Positions 15,729 through 24,861 are shown, counted from the stretch's first letter. The stretch is 34,474 bases of DNA from Bacteroidales bacterium (GCA_012798745.1 JAAZMQ010000125.1:1-34474), one strand, 5' to 3'. Notes: generated by a model not told the origin, from the sequence alone. A program made the numbers and translations.

Positions 15729-17399
15729 TTACAGAAAAATAAGAATCATGAGTTGTGCCGTAATCACACGCAGAAACATAACCAATGGATAAACCGTTGC
15801 ATAACTTACCGCCGGTACATCGTTTCCTGCCACAGCATTCGAATAGGACAAAGCAGGGGGATCGGTCATACTTCCCGAAATCAACCCCATCAATGTAAAA
15901 TAATTCAACTTAAAACCTTTACGTCCGATAATGCCGACAATAAACAACGGAACCATTGTAATGATTACTCCATACCCTATCCATTTGTAACCACCATTTA
16001 CTATAGTTTCCACAAACCCTTCGCCGGCGCTAAGCCCCACACAGGCGAGAAATATAGCGATGCCGATTTCGCGCAACATCAGGTTGGCGCTCATGGTTGT
16101 ATAGGTGACAAGTTTAAATTTCGGGCCAAATTTGCTAAGAAGAATAGAAACAATCAATGGTCCTCCGGCAAGGCCGAGTTTGACCGGTTGAGGGATTCCG
16201 GGAATCATGAAAGGGATACTACCAAGAAGAACACCCAGAGCGATACCGATAAAAATGGCAACCAGGTTAGGTTCTCTTAACCGCTTCAGCGAATTTCCCA
16301 ATAGTTGTTCTACATTGGCAATAGCTGCTTCAGAACCCACCACGGTTACACGGTCTCCCAACTGCAATCGCAATCCTGCATCGGCAACCAAGTCTACTCC
16401 TGCTCTGTTGACGCGTGTGATATTTACTCCGTATATATTTCTGAGTTGAAGCTGTCCGATAGACTTGCCATTGATTTCCGGTTTGGTAATGACGATTCTG
16501 CGAGAAACCAATTGAGAATCCAGTTTATCCCACTCACTTTTGCCCATATCGATTCGTTTCCCGATAAAAGCTTCAATGACGCCGATGTTTTTTAAATTGG
16601 AAACAATCAACACTTTATCGTTTTCGAAGAGACGGGTGTCGGGTCGGGGAATTTCCAATGCTTCTGTGTCGGCGTGCAATACACGAGAAATAACGAATTC
16701 GCAGTCGATGAGACGCTTTATCTCTTGAATGGTTTTTCCGAAAATAGCAGGATTCTGTACTTGCAGAGAAAACATACGGGCTTCGGTCAGTTTCGAAGCG
16801 TTTATGTCCTCGAGCTCTTTGCTCTCTTTCTCAAAGTCAATGCGAAACAAATACCTTAAAATGATTAATGTTAAAATGATACCTACAACTCCCAGTGGAT
16901 AGGCCACGGCATATCCCATTGCGATGGAAGGATCGTGTTGGCCTGTCATGTCGAAATAGGTTTGTTGTGCCGCTCCGAGTCCGGGAGTATTGGTAACGGC
17001 ACCCGAAAGAATGCCCACCATAGTAGGAATAGGTACACCGGTTATCAAATGAATGACATAAGCTGTGATTACTCCCAAGAAAACAATCGCTGTTGCAAGC
17101 AGATTAAGCGTTAACCCTTCTTGTTTGAAAGACGAAAAAAAGCTGGGCCCTACTTGCATTCCTATGGAGTAAATAAACAGAATTAATCCGAATTCTTTTA
17201 AAAACTGAAGAACATTTTCATCGATTCCTAAACCGAGATGCCCAAAGAAAATGCCAATGAACAAAATCCATGTTATTCCTAGCGATACGCCGAAAATTTT
17301 TACTTTACCTAGTAAAATGCCTATCGAAATTGCCAGTGCCAATATAAGAATTGAATGCGCAACCCCGGTTCCGAAAATCAGTTCATGTAACCATTCCAT
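15729..17399 (-). CDS. Putative antiporter of the AspT/YidE/YbjL family with central TrkA_C domains
   Basis: The 556-residue inner-membrane protein has the AspT-YidE-YbjL plan. About five hydrophobic segments occupy residues 1-185 (including ISIGILLGKVKIFGVSLG and the GILSGAVTNTPGLGAA motif). A soluble middle part at about 200-365 has two TrkA-C-like regulatory domains (IFGKTIQEIKRLIDCEFVIS; NGKSIGQLQLRNIYGVNITR). A second membrane half follows at about 375-556 with the matching LISGSMTDPPALSYSNA motif. The two related motifs show the internal duplication of the family. AspT exchanges aspartate for alanine; for YidE-type members the substrate is unknown. The gene is divergent from the GH51 gene, with mirror-image -7 boxes between them. 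Confidence 0.85.
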   Translation of the reverse strand: MEWLHELIFGTGVAHSILILALAISIGILLGKVKIFGVSLGITWILFIGIFFGHLGLGIDENVLQFLKEFGLILFIYSIGMQVGPSFFSSFKQEGLTLNLLATAIVFLGVITAYVIHLITGVPIPTMVGILSGAVTNTPGLGAAQQTYFDMTGQHDPSIAMGYAVAYPLGVVGIILTLIILRYLFRIDFEKESKELEDINASKLTEARMFSLQVQNPAIFGKTIQEIKRLIDCEFVISRVLHADTEALEIPRPDTRLFENDKVLIVSNLKNIGVIEAFIGKRIDMGKSEWDKLDSQLVSRRIVITKPEINGKSIGQLQLRNIYGVNITRVNRAGVDLVADAGLRLQLGDRVTVVGSEAAIANVEQLLGNSLKRLREPNLVAIFIGIALGVLLGSIPFMIPGIPQPVKLGLAGGPLIVSILLSKFGPKFKLVTYTTMSANLMLREIGIAIFLACVGLSAGEGFVETIVNGGYKWIGYGVIITMVPLFIVGIIGRKGFKLNYFTLMGLISGSMTDPPALSYSNAVAGNDVPAVSYATVYPLVMFLRVITAQLMILIFL

Positions 17400-17496
17400 A
17401 TAATAAATATAATAAAAGAAAATTTATAACCTAAAATAAAATACTTGGGTGTTATCTTGCAGATGTGCTGCTCTTTTTGTTTTTTATCCTAAGTTG

Positions 17497-17504
17497 CAAA
17501 GATA
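17497..17504 (-). promoter_or_regulatory. Putative promoter of the AspT/YidE-like transporter, -7 box TATCTTTG
   Basis: The minus strand reads TATCTTTG, exactly the same octamer as the plus-strand box at 17527-17534. The leader to the ATG at 17399 would be about 90 nt and is very AT-rich. Confidence 0.55.
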
Positions 17505-17526
17505 ACATTTATTTCATGAATTTCTC

Positions 17527-17534
17527 TATCTTTG
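17527..17534 (+). promoter_or_regulatory. Putative GH51 gene promoter, -7 box TATCTTTG
   Basis: TATCTTTG lies 68 bp before the ATG at 17603 and is separated by 22 bp from the opposing minus-strand box. The two promoters must overlap in their upstream elements, so RNA polymerase binding may be mutually exclusive. Confidence 0.55.
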
Positions 17535-17602
17535 TGAAACGGGTGGAAGAATTTACCGATAGAAATAGAAAAATAGGAGATTACTGATCAATTATTTTCA
17601 AG

Positions 17603-19591
17603 ATGAGAAATTACAAAAAATTATTCGTTATTTTATTGAATGTTATATTTGCATATTCGCTTTATGCTCAAACCAACGAAATGGTTGTTCGAACCAATAA
17701 ATCCGGCGCCGAGATTCAACCTACCATGTACGGTCTTTTCTTTGAAGACATCAATTATGGAGCTGATGGAGGATTGTATGCCGAATTAGTTAAAAATCGT
17801 TCCTTTGAGTTTCCTGACCCTCTGATGGGATGGAAGCCGTTTGGTAAGGTGTTTGTTCGTAACGATGGGCCTTTTGAAAGGAATCCGCATTACGTAAGAT
17901 TGGAATATGCAGCTCATCCGCATAAACATACGGGATTGGATAACGAAGGTTATTTCGGGATTGGCGTTAAACAGGGTGAAGAATACCGTTTTTCGGTGTG
18001 GGCTCGAACGGTAGATGATGCAAAAAATGCAAAAATCAGGGTCGAACTGGTAGATGTTTCTTCCAATGGTGAACGACAGGCTTTTGCTTCGCAAGAACTT
18101 ACGATAAATTCTTCGGAATGGGAAAAATATCGGGTCATTTTGAAACCCGATAAAACGTTTGGTAAATCCGTTTTGCGAATTTTTTTGACTTCACGTGAGG
18201 GGGTCGATTTGGAACATGTTTCGCTCTTTCCCGTAGATACATGGAAAGGTCATGAAAATGGACTTCGCAAGGATTTGGCTCAGGCACTTTACGACATGCA
18301 TCCCGGTGTTTTTCGTTTTCCGGGCGGGTGTATTGTCGAGGGAACCGATTTGGCAACCCGGTACAACTGGAAAAACAGTGTGGGTCCTGTAGAAAACCGA
18401 CCGTTGAACGAAAACCGTTGGCAATATACCTTTACCCATCGTTTCTACCCCGATTACTATCAGAGTTACGGTCTCGGGTTTTATGAATATTTTCTTTTAA
18501 GCGAAGAAATCGGCGCTGAACCTCTTCCGGTGGTCAGTTGCGGTCTTGCATGTCAGTTTCAAAACGATGATCCGGCAGCCCATGTATCTGTGAGCGAGTT
18601 GGGAAGCTACATTCAGGATGCGCTGGATCTGATTGAATTTGCCAATGGCGATACCACGACCACATGGGGCAAATTACGCGCAGAGATGGGTCATCCCGCT
18701 CCGTTTCATCTGAAATTTATCGGTATAGGCAACGAACAGTGGGGACCCGAGTATCCCGAACGGCTCGAGTCTTTTGTCAAGGCCATTCGTAAGGCTTATC
18801 CCGACATAAAAATCATTGGTAGTTCGGGTCCTTCATCCGAAGGGGAACAATTTGAATACCTTTGGCCTGAGATGAAACGTATCAACGTGGATTTGGTGGA
18901 TGAACATTTTTATCGCCCCGAAAGCTGGTTCCTAAAACAAGGTTCACGCTACGATAATTATGACCGCAAAGGGCCTAAGGTTTTTGCAGGGGAATATGCG
19001 TGTCACGGTGAAGGCAAGAAATGGAACCATTTTTATACCTCCCTGCTCGAAGCTGCTTTCATGACCGGAATGGAACGCAATGCCGATGTAGTACACATGG
19101 CAACCTATGCTCCTCTTTTTGCTCATACAGAAGGTTGGCAATGGCGGCCGGATCTGATCTGGTTCGATAATTTACGCTCGATGAAAACGGTCAGTTATTA
19201 CGTGCAGCAGCTTTATTCGCTGAATAAAGGTACGCACGTGCTTCCACTTACCATGAATAACCGTCCGGTGGCAGGGGCTGATGGACAAAACGGCTTGTTT
19301 GCGAGTGCCGTATGGGATAAAAACCAACAGCAGGTGATTGTGAAAATTGTGAATACTTCGGAAAAGGAACAGCCGGTTAAACTGAATTTCAGCGGATTGA
19401 AGAAATCCGAAAAATTAACCGACGGAAAACTCATCACGTTGAAGTCGGACGATTTGGATGCCAAAAATACCTTGGAAAATCCTTTCCTTATTGTTCCGGA
19501 AGAAAAAGATGTTTCCGTTGAAGGAAATGTGTTGGAATCGCATATCGAGCCCTATTCGTTTTACATTTATGAATTTGTGTTAAGCCGATAA
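17603..19591 (+). CDS. Secreted alpha-L-arabinofuranosidase, GH51, with N-terminal carbohydrate-binding-like domain
   Basis: This 662-residue enzyme should remove terminal arabinofuranosyl groups from arabinan or arabinoxylan. A signal peptide (MRNYKKLFVILLNVIFAYSL, then YAQ) points to the periplasm or exterior. GLFFEDINYGADGGLYAELV starts the family signature. A CBM4/9-like beta domain occupies about 60-200 (YRFSVWARTVDDAKNAKIRV). The catalytic barrel runs from about 215, with FRFPGGCIVEG, acid/base Glu378 in GIGNEQWG and nucleophile Glu464 in FAGEYACHG, followed by a C-terminal beta domain ending IEPYSFYIYEFVLSR. All key residues are present. It stands alone, without SusC/SusD genes nearby, so it is not part of an obvious polysaccharide utilisation locus in this window. 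Confidence 0.94.
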   Translation: MRNYKKLFVILLNVIFAYSLYAQTNEMVVRTNKSGAEIQPTMYGLFFEDINYGADGGLYAELVKNRSFEFPDPLMGWKPFGKVFVRNDGPFERNPHYVRLEYAAHPHKHTGLDNEGYFGIGVKQGEEYRFSVWARTVDDAKNAKIRVELVDVSSNGERQAFASQELTINSSEWEKYRVILKPDKTFGKSVLRIFLTSREGVDLEHVSLFPVDTWKGHENGLRKDLAQALYDMHPGVFRFPGGCIVEGTDLATRYNWKNSVGPVENRPLNENRWQYTFTHRFYPDYYQSYGLGFYEYFLLSEEIGAEPLPVVSCGLACQFQNDDPAAHVSVSELGSYIQDALDLIEFANGDTTTTWGKLRAEMGHPAPFHLKFIGIGNEQWGPEYPERLESFVKAIRKAYPDIKIIGSSGPSSEGEQFEYLWPEMKRINVDLVDEHFYRPESWFLKQGSRYDNYDRKGPKVFAGEYACHGEGKKWNHFYTSLLEAAFMTGMERNADVVHMATYAPLFAHTEGWQWRPDLIWFDNLRSMKTVSYYVQQLYSLNKGTHVLPLTMNNRPVAGADGQNGLFASAVWDKNQQQVIVKIVNTSEKEQPVKLNFSGLKKSEKLTDGKLITLKSDDLDAKNTLENPFLIVPEEKDVSVEGNVLESHIEPYSFYIYEFVLSR

Positions 19592-19596
19592 CCTGT

Positions 19597-19651
19597 TTTA
19601 TCTGTATTTAGCAGCATGAGATATATTAAATAATACTAAATACAGGTAAAA
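19597..19651. repeat. Long AT-rich inverted repeat after the GH51 gene
   Basis: CTGTATTTAG pairs perfectly with CTAAATACAG, and the arms extend outwards through a wobble to about 15 bp (19597-19611 with 19636-19650), with a 24-base loop. It starts 6 bp after the GH51 stop. A 3'-end hairpin or weak terminator is the simplest reading; no long T-run follows. Confidence 0.6.
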
Positions 19652-19672
19652 AGAATTATTTTTACATTAAAT

Positions 19673-19696
19673 CCTATTATTTGTGAAAATAATAGG
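19673..19696. repeat. Perfect 10-bp inverted repeat upstream of the pilus operon
   Basis: CCTATTATTT (19673-19682), loop GTGA, AAATAATAGG (19687-19696). It abuts the TACGTTTG -7-like box that starts two bases later, so it could be an operator or an upstream terminator. Confidence 0.65.
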
Positions 19697-19697
19697 G

Positions 19698-19705
19698 TAC
19701 GTTTG
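19698..19705 (+). promoter_or_regulatory. Candidate pilus-operon promoter, -7 box TACGTTTG
   Basis: TACGTTTG matches TAnnTTTG and lies 76 bp before the first pilus gene. A TTTG at 19680-19683 is 14 bp away, shorter than the usual spacing of about 20, so the promoter is tentative. An inverted repeat ATCAAAAC/GTTTTGAT (19710-19717 and 19733-19740) would lie at the start of the transcript. Confidence 0.4.
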
Positions 19706-19709
19706 TACT

Positions 19710-19740
19710 ATCAAAACATCGATTGGGAAAGGGTTTTGAT
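19710..19740. repeat. 8-bp inverted repeat in the putative pilus-operon leader
   Basis: ATCAAAAC (19710-19717) and GTTTTGAT (19733-19740) are perfect inverse copies separated by 15 bases. It is the third inverted repeat in under 150 bp of this intergenic region. Confidence 0.5.
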
Positions 19741-19781
19741 TTATCTTAGTTTTTTCATGTAACGAACACAATTTATAATTA

Positions 19782-20804
19782 ATGATAAAACGGACAATTT
19801 ATACTCAATCGCATCAGTTATTTGTTTTTTTATTATTGCCTCTTCTGTTGGGGTTTGGGAGTTGCAACACCGATGGTGAAAAGGTAGATAATTTATCGAT
19901 TTATGTTCGTTATTGTCGGGAGACATTCAAAGACGATTTTCAACGGTACATTACCCAAATCCGGTATTTACTCTTCGATGAAGACGGAGTTTTGCAACAC
20001 GTTTCATCGCTGCAACGTGGAGTAAATCCCGATCTTCAACATCTTTCACCCGCATTGCCTTACGGTCGTTATACCTTGATTGCAATTGGCAATTATGATG
20101 AGCACACAGCATGCGATTATGAAGTGGGTGCTACTCGTTTGGAGGAGCTGACGTTGGCAATTCGTCTTCAGCAGCCGGACGTTCTGCAAGGCGATTGCGA
20201 TCCGATATACTGGGGAATACTTCCTTTTGAATATACCGCAAATAAAGCGAATGACTATATCTGCGACATGAGCAATATTCATTGTCGGTTGCGCGTTACT
20301 GTGAGATGGGCAAATCATTTGCCCGAATATCGACAAGGATATTCGTTGCATCTCTATAATGTACCCGGCGTGTACGGCTTATCACCCGCATATCGCATAA
20401 AACTTTTGTCCGATGCGAATGCCGATCCTTATGACAGTACACTGTCGCAAATTGTCCACAGTTTTCCGGAAACCGACGATACACGTTTGCTTCATCACGG
20501 CAAAAAGGTCGATATGTATTATGCAGAACTCGATGCCGAATTTGTCACCTATCGTTATACGGATGACCGGATACCTTCTTTCCGCATGTATCACGGGGAA
20601 GAGGCCATGATGAAAGAAATTGACCTGACGCGATTTTTTCGCATTCAAGGATGGCAACCTTCGCGTATTGCAGAGCAAAATTTCCATGTGTTGGTGGTCA
20701 TCCATCCGCAAACAGATAAAGTCACCGTTTCTTCTTTTCCGCAATCGGATGTGGCGGGTTGGCACGACGGCGGATCCATCTCGGTAAATAGACAATGGGA
20801 ATAA
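19782..20804 (+). CDS. FimB/Mfa2-family pilus anchor-like lipoprotein
   Basis: The 340-residue protein starts with a lipoprotein signal: a hydrophobic stretch FVFLLLPLLLGF and a lipobox-like FGSC with Cys28, followed by NTDGE. The mature part resembles the Mfa2/FimB fimbrial family: NLSIYVRYCRETF, a LLFDEDGVLQ strand, LPYGRYTLIAIGNYDE, a central DMSNIHCRLRVTVRWAN and an ending with HPQTDKVTVSSFP. In type V pili this family is the outer-membrane anchor that stops fibre growth. It is the first gene of a four-gene run on the plus strand. The acidic residues after Cys28 suit surface export of lipoproteins in Bacteroidota. Assignment rests on pattern and context, not on a profile search. Confidence 0.78.
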   Translation: MIKRTIYTQSHQLFVFLLLPLLLGFGSCNTDGEKVDNLSIYVRYCRETFKDDFQRYITQIRYLLFDEDGVLQHVSSLQRGVNPDLQHLSPALPYGRYTLIAIGNYDEHTACDYEVGATRLEELTLAIRLQQPDVLQGDCDPIYWGILPFEYTANKANDYICDMSNIHCRLRVTVRWANHLPEYRQGYSLHLYNVPGVYGLSPAYRIKLLSDANADPYDSTLSQIVHSFPETDDTRLLHHGKKVDMYYAELDAEFVTYRYTDDRIPSFRMYHGEEAMMKEIDLTRFFRIQGWQPSRIAEQNFHVLVVIHPQTDKVTVSSFPQSDVAGWHDGGSISVNRQWE

Positions 20805-20820
20805 TTTATAAATCAATGAT

Positions 20821-22431
20821 ATGGTTAAAAAGTTGGTTCTTATGTATGAAAAAAATTATGTTTTGCTTGTTGCGTTTGTTTTTTTGATGATGGCGTCATG
20901 TAGCGATGAATCCCTTGTTCCCGATTCGTCTGCAACCGATAGGAATATGCATTCCATCGTATTCACGATTGCTCCGCCCTCTGCTGAGCCGGTAACGTAT
21001 GCGATGGAGCAGGATTTGAATGAATGCAGGATCGAAACGCTTGATGTTTATGAATTTGATTGCGACGAGATATTTTCCCTCGATGAGGCTGTATTGCATG
21101 CGGTTTATACTGCGGATACGGAAGGGTATGAATGGAGTGATTCTCAAACAGGGGGTTCAAACGGTCTTCGATTGGTTTTGAAGCCGGATTTGTCCGATAC
21201 CGGTGAGCGTATTTTCCTGTTCGTGGCTAATGCCGGTTGTGCAACCAATGGTGGAACGTCCGAAGATTTAACCCAACTGACCTCGGGAAGTATAACGATG
21301 GGAGCATTTATCCGGAAATTGACCCAAGAGCTTGCGGATGAGGGTCCGGCGTCGCCTTTTGTGATGACGGGATTTTCTGAGCAGATTAAAATAGTACACG
21401 AAATGCAGTATTCCGGTCACATTGCGATGACCCGGGCTGTGGCACGTATAGACCTGTGTACGGTGCTTACGAATGCCAATGATTTGTTGGCAATTACTTC
21501 CATCACATTGAAAAACGTGCCGAAATCGTCCTGTCTTTTCCCCATGCCGAAGCTGACAAAAACAGAAACGGAAATCACCTATGAAAATCCTTCCGATGCG
21601 CTAACGTATAAAACGAAAACGGCAGCCGCTTTGGATTATACTTTTGAAACAGAAGAGCCCGGAAAACAACGAACAAAGCGTTTGTTTTATCTCTATGAAC
21701 GGGCACAGAGTCAGTTTGAGGAAAAAGGAACTCCAACTCTCTCCATCGAAGGAGAATATACGCCCGAGAATGCCGATCGGGCAGTTAAAGTGTACTACGA
21801 AATTCCGTTCGACCGATCTGTGAAGCGCAATTATCTTTATACTGTGCAACTGGGTGTGGAAAACGATTTGGAGGGTTACAAAGGACGTGTTTGCGGTATA
21901 ACGGTAGAAAAATGGCAAGGTGAAACGGAAGTGTCCGGGGACATTGCTTTGTTAACGGTGGCGGCTAATGAGAAGGACGAAATCTATATGTATGATGAAA
22001 CTACCCATACGCTGACCATTACGTTGCCCGTGGCACAGTCGCTTACCGATGTATTTACCGTCGTGAGTGCTTTCAAGGACGATGTTTTCACGTTTGAAAC
22101 AGAAGATCCCAATACTGCGAAAACCATTGTGAACCCCAACAACGGTTGGATAACCAACGGCACAATTGTGGACGGCAAGGTTTCGTTTGATGTGGCCGAA
22201 AATACGTTGGGCCTTTCCCGTGAGGGAGTGATATGGATTAAGAGCAGCAAAGATGCCACCGGTGCCGATGCATACGGCATTAAGATTGTTCAGCAAGGCG
22301 AAACGGGGGTTTCACAAAACGGTCTTCTTTCTTTTTCGTCTTTCTTCGACAGGTACGTGCAAAACCATAGGGAAGAAAACTCTTTTTTAACTATTCAGGT
22401 GCTAGGGCACAGAAACGAAATAATCGGATAA
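20821..22431 (+). CDS. FimA/Mfa-like pilin lipoprotein with C-terminal BACON-like domain
   Basis: The 536-residue protein has a lipoprotein signal with Cys27 in LMMASC followed by SDES. The N-terminal half has the layout of FimA/Mfa-like pilins: SIVFTIAPPSAEPVTYAMEQ, then ETLDVYEFD, a RIFLFVANAG strand and a GHIAMTRAVARIDL core strand (RLSARID-type). The region from about 375 looks like a BACON-like beta domain: FTVVSAFKDD, then FDVAENTLGLSREGVIWIKS and IKIVQQG. Type V pilins are exported as lipoproteins and then cut so the free N-terminal strand can be exchanged. An Arg lies soon after the lipid site (SSATDRNMHS), a possible cut site. Start at 20821 or Met8 at 20842. It follows the anchor gene by 16 bp. 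Confidence 0.72.
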   Translation: MVKKLVLMYEKNYVLLVAFVFLMMASCSDESLVPDSSATDRNMHSIVFTIAPPSAEPVTYAMEQDLNECRIETLDVYEFDCDEIFSLDEAVLHAVYTADTEGYEWSDSQTGGSNGLRLVLKPDLSDTGERIFLFVANAGCATNGGTSEDLTQLTSGSITMGAFIRKLTQELADEGPASPFVMTGFSEQIKIVHEMQYSGHIAMTRAVARIDLCTVLTNANDLLAITSITLKNVPKSSCLFPMPKLTKTETEITYENPSDALTYKTKTAAALDYTFETEEPGKQRTKRLFYLYERAQSQFEEKGTPTLSIEGEYTPENADRAVKVYYEIPFDRSVKRNYLYTVQLGVENDLEGYKGRVCGITVEKWQGETEVSGDIALLTVAANEKDEIYMYDETTHTLTITLPVAQSLTDVFTVVSAFKDDVFTFETEDPNTAKTIVNPNNGWITNGTIVDGKVSFDVAENTLGLSREGVIWIKSSKDATGADAYGIKIVQQGETGVSQNGLLSFSSFFDRYVQNHREENSFLTIQVLGHRNEIIG

Positions 22432-22461
22432 TGGTTGAACCGGATTTAAATTGATAGAAAC

Positions 22462-24861
22462 ATGAAGATACGAACATTTAATGCATTATTTACCCTTGTT
22501 TTAGCTTTTGCTCTATTGGTGATCGCAGGATGTGATAGAGAGAATCAACGCATATCCGATATCGATTTGGACGGAAAAAATTCCTATTCGCTCAGGTTGC
22601 ATTTGAAAGGGGTTTCCGCTCCCTTAACGACGTATGCCGTGGATGTTTCGGCAGAGGAACACGAAAAGACGGTGAGCAATCTTTCGGTTGTCTTTTTCGA
22701 TCCATCCGATCAAACCTATTTGGGTACCGTTGCCGCAACGGTAATTGCGTCGGATAATCCCGAAGAGGGTATCTCTGCATGCTTCGATGCACGGCCGGTT
22801 ATTCAGGATCATCCTGTCACGGCGGAAGTGGCGTTTATGCTGATCGCTAATATGACGGTTGAAGAGGTAAATGCAGTCGTGGAGGCAGTTAAATCGAAAA
22901 TAGAAGCGGTAGCGCTTACCGATCTTACCTATACCGATATCAAAACGCATGCAGTGGTGACAGCTCATGCACCCGACAACTTTTATCATTTTGTGATGGT
23001 AAGTAACGAGAAAAGCACTACGCCGGGTGACGAACTTTACGGCGTAACCCTGACAAAAGGCGTGCAGCAGGAGATAAGCAGCAGCATCACGCTGAGTCGT
23101 CTTTCGGCACGTATCGACGTGGAACTGGTTGGTGTCGATACGGAAGGGGAGATGGAAGATTTTGTGTTGTCTAACGTAACAGTGAAGAATCGGCAGACGC
23201 AGAGCAACCTCTTTGAGCTGGCAACGGCATCCATTACGGCGGGAAGTGAAGATAAAGAGTATACAACAGATATAGCCGAACCATATACCTCGCTTAAGCA
23301 TGCAATTTATACCTATGAAAATTCGACCGACGGGGGAACCTATCTCGAAGTAAACATGAAATACCGGGATATCGAGTTGACGCCGGTAATTGTTCCTTTT
23401 ACGGGAAAGGCTATTCGACGCAACCATATATATAAGGTAAAACTATCGCGTGCGGCAGGTGATGATTACGACCCCGAGCAGCCTACGGAACCGAATATCA
23501 ATATGCCTGAATTTACGTGGACTATTGATGTGAACGACTGGGATACAGATGATACAGAGGTATCGGATGACCATCGTTTGACGGGTGCACCTGTGATAAC
23601 GAATATTTCGAAAGCGGATGGAGTTATCGTCGACGAAACCCTGCAACAGGTGTATTTGACCGGCAATAATACCTCCGCAGTTTTTACTGTGGAAACCGAA
23701 AGCAATTCGGTGGAAGCCGACGTCGATGAATGGCTGCTGCCTTCATGGTTGCATAAAACGGGCATGACCATTGTACCGGGTTCCATGAAGCAGATTTTCG
23801 AGTTTTCGGCCGACGAGAATCCGTCGGAAAACAGAAGAGATGGTACGATTCGGTTGATCAATAAACTGGATGCGGACAGTTATGTGGATCTGACTGTGAC
23901 GCAGGGTGTTTACTATCTTGTGGACTACACTTTTGAGGCGTCGGAAAGCGCACTGAATTTTGAAAGTGTTCCTACATGTTCGGTGCAGATTACTTCCCGG
24001 AAAACAATGGAGGCGTATACTCATGAGGATGGGGAACGACTGCCGGAATGCGACGGTATCATTGCAGATCTTCCGTTTACGGCAACCGTAACGGGCGAGG
24101 GCTTTTCGGTAACAACCGAAGGACAAACGGTAACGGTGATGGCAGAGCCGGGTGCCGTGGAAGGGATACTTACTATTATGTTGGATGAGAATGCGGCATA
24201 TCAAATCGCAATTCCGCTGACGAAAGCATCGGTAGCCGAATATGTTGCTTTTCCGGATACGCACGTCTTTGCGCGGCTGGCAGAATATAATGTAAGTGAC
24301 ATACACGGAGCGTTTACCGACAGTCACAAAAATAACAGCAGCGGATACTATACGTGGGAAGAAGCAAAAACAGCTTGTCCGCCGGGATATCACTTGCCGT
24401 CTAAAGAGGAGTTTAACAGGTTTATTCCGGATATCGAAGTAATTGCTTTCACAGATAAAGTGGCTTATCGGATTGTTGGCGATGGTGTGGCTCGTGCGGC
24501 GTATCGGTACGAATTGGTGGGAAATTTTGGTGATGGTTATGAAGAGGAGTTGACTTCTCATTTGAAAATTACCGGTCGGTATTTGGGTACTAATTATCCG
24601 GAGGAAGTATCAGATAGTACGATTTCCAACGAATCGTGGTGGAACGATCATAATGGAAATGATGTCGTTCGAAGTTTCCCGGCAGCCGGTAAGTGCAATA
24701 TTGATGGGAACACGAAATTAGTGGGCTTTCGAGGTTTTTGTTGGGCTTCAGATTCTGCTGAAACCAATCCGTGGCATATGTTCTTCGATAGCGAAAAGGT
24801 TAAAATAGCGAATAACATTGGTAAATCGGAAAAGTTTACGGTGCGTTGTGTGAAGGATTGA
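22462..24861 (+). CDS. Pilus tip-like lipoprotein with FimA-like, beta-sandwich and FISUMP-type C-terminal domains
   Basis: The 799-residue protein has a clear lipoprotein signal with Cys24 in LLVIAGC followed by DREN. Residues about 40-340 are FimA/Mfa-like: NSYSLRLHLKGVSAPLTTY, then VSNLSVVFFDPSDQ, AFMLIANM and SSSITLSRLSARIDVEL, ending IRRNHIYKVKLSR. Two beta-sandwich regions follow (about 370-500, BACON-like, ending YVDLTVTQGVY; and about 505-605). The last 190 residues resemble the Fibrobacter major paralogous (FISUMP) domain: GYYTWEEAKTACPPGYHLPS, FPAAGKCN, GFRGFCWASDS and VRCVKD. That domain has a C-type-lectin-like look and suits a ligand-binding pilus tip. The gene follows the pilin gene by 30 bp. 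Substrate or receptor unknown. Confidence 0.72.
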   Translation: MKIRTFNALFTLVLAFALLVIAGCDRENQRISDIDLDGKNSYSLRLHLKGVSAPLTTYAVDVSAEEHEKTVSNLSVVFFDPSDQTYLGTVAATVIASDNPEEGISACFDARPVIQDHPVTAEVAFMLIANMTVEEVNAVVEAVKSKIEAVALTDLTYTDIKTHAVVTAHAPDNFYHFVMVSNEKSTTPGDELYGVTLTKGVQQEISSSITLSRLSARIDVELVGVDTEGEMEDFVLSNVTVKNRQTQSNLFELATASITAGSEDKEYTTDIAEPYTSLKHAIYTYENSTDGGTYLEVNMKYRDIELTPVIVPFTGKAIRRNHIYKVKLSRAAGDDYDPEQPTEPNINMPEFTWTIDVNDWDTDDTEVSDDHRLTGAPVITNISKADGVIVDETLQQVYLTGNNTSAVFTVETESNSVEADVDEWLLPSWLHKTGMTIVPGSMKQIFEFSADENPSENRRDGTIRLINKLDADSYVDLTVTQGVYYLVDYTFEASESALNFESVPTCSVQITSRKTMEAYTHEDGERLPECDGIIADLPFTATVTGEGFSVTTEGQTVTVMAEPGAVEGILTIMLDENAAYQIAIPLTKASVAEYVAFPDTHVFARLAEYNVSDIHGAFTDSHKNNSSGYYTWEEAKTACPPGYHLPSKEEFNRFIPDIEVIAFTDKVAYRIVGDGVARAAYRYELVGNFGDGYEEELTSHLKITGRYLGTNYPEEVSDSTISNESWWNDHNGNDVVRSFPAAGKCNIDGNTKLVGFRGFCWASDSAETNPWHMFFDSEKVKIANNIGKSEKFTVRCVKD

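Noticed and set aside
17603..19591. A polysaccharide utilisation locus around the GH51 gene
   Set aside because: No SusC/SusD pair, hybrid two-component regulator or further glycosidases are adjacent in the window.
19597..19740. An invertible promoter (phase switch) ahead of the pilus operon
   Set aside because: The three inverted repeats differ from each other, and each pair encloses only 4-24 bases, not a promoter-sized segment; no invertase gene is nearby.
22624..23427. A 267-codon minus-strand open frame opposite the tip-like pilus gene
   Set aside because: Its translation is Arg/His/Cys-rich without any motif, as expected of an antisense shadow of a beta-rich protein.
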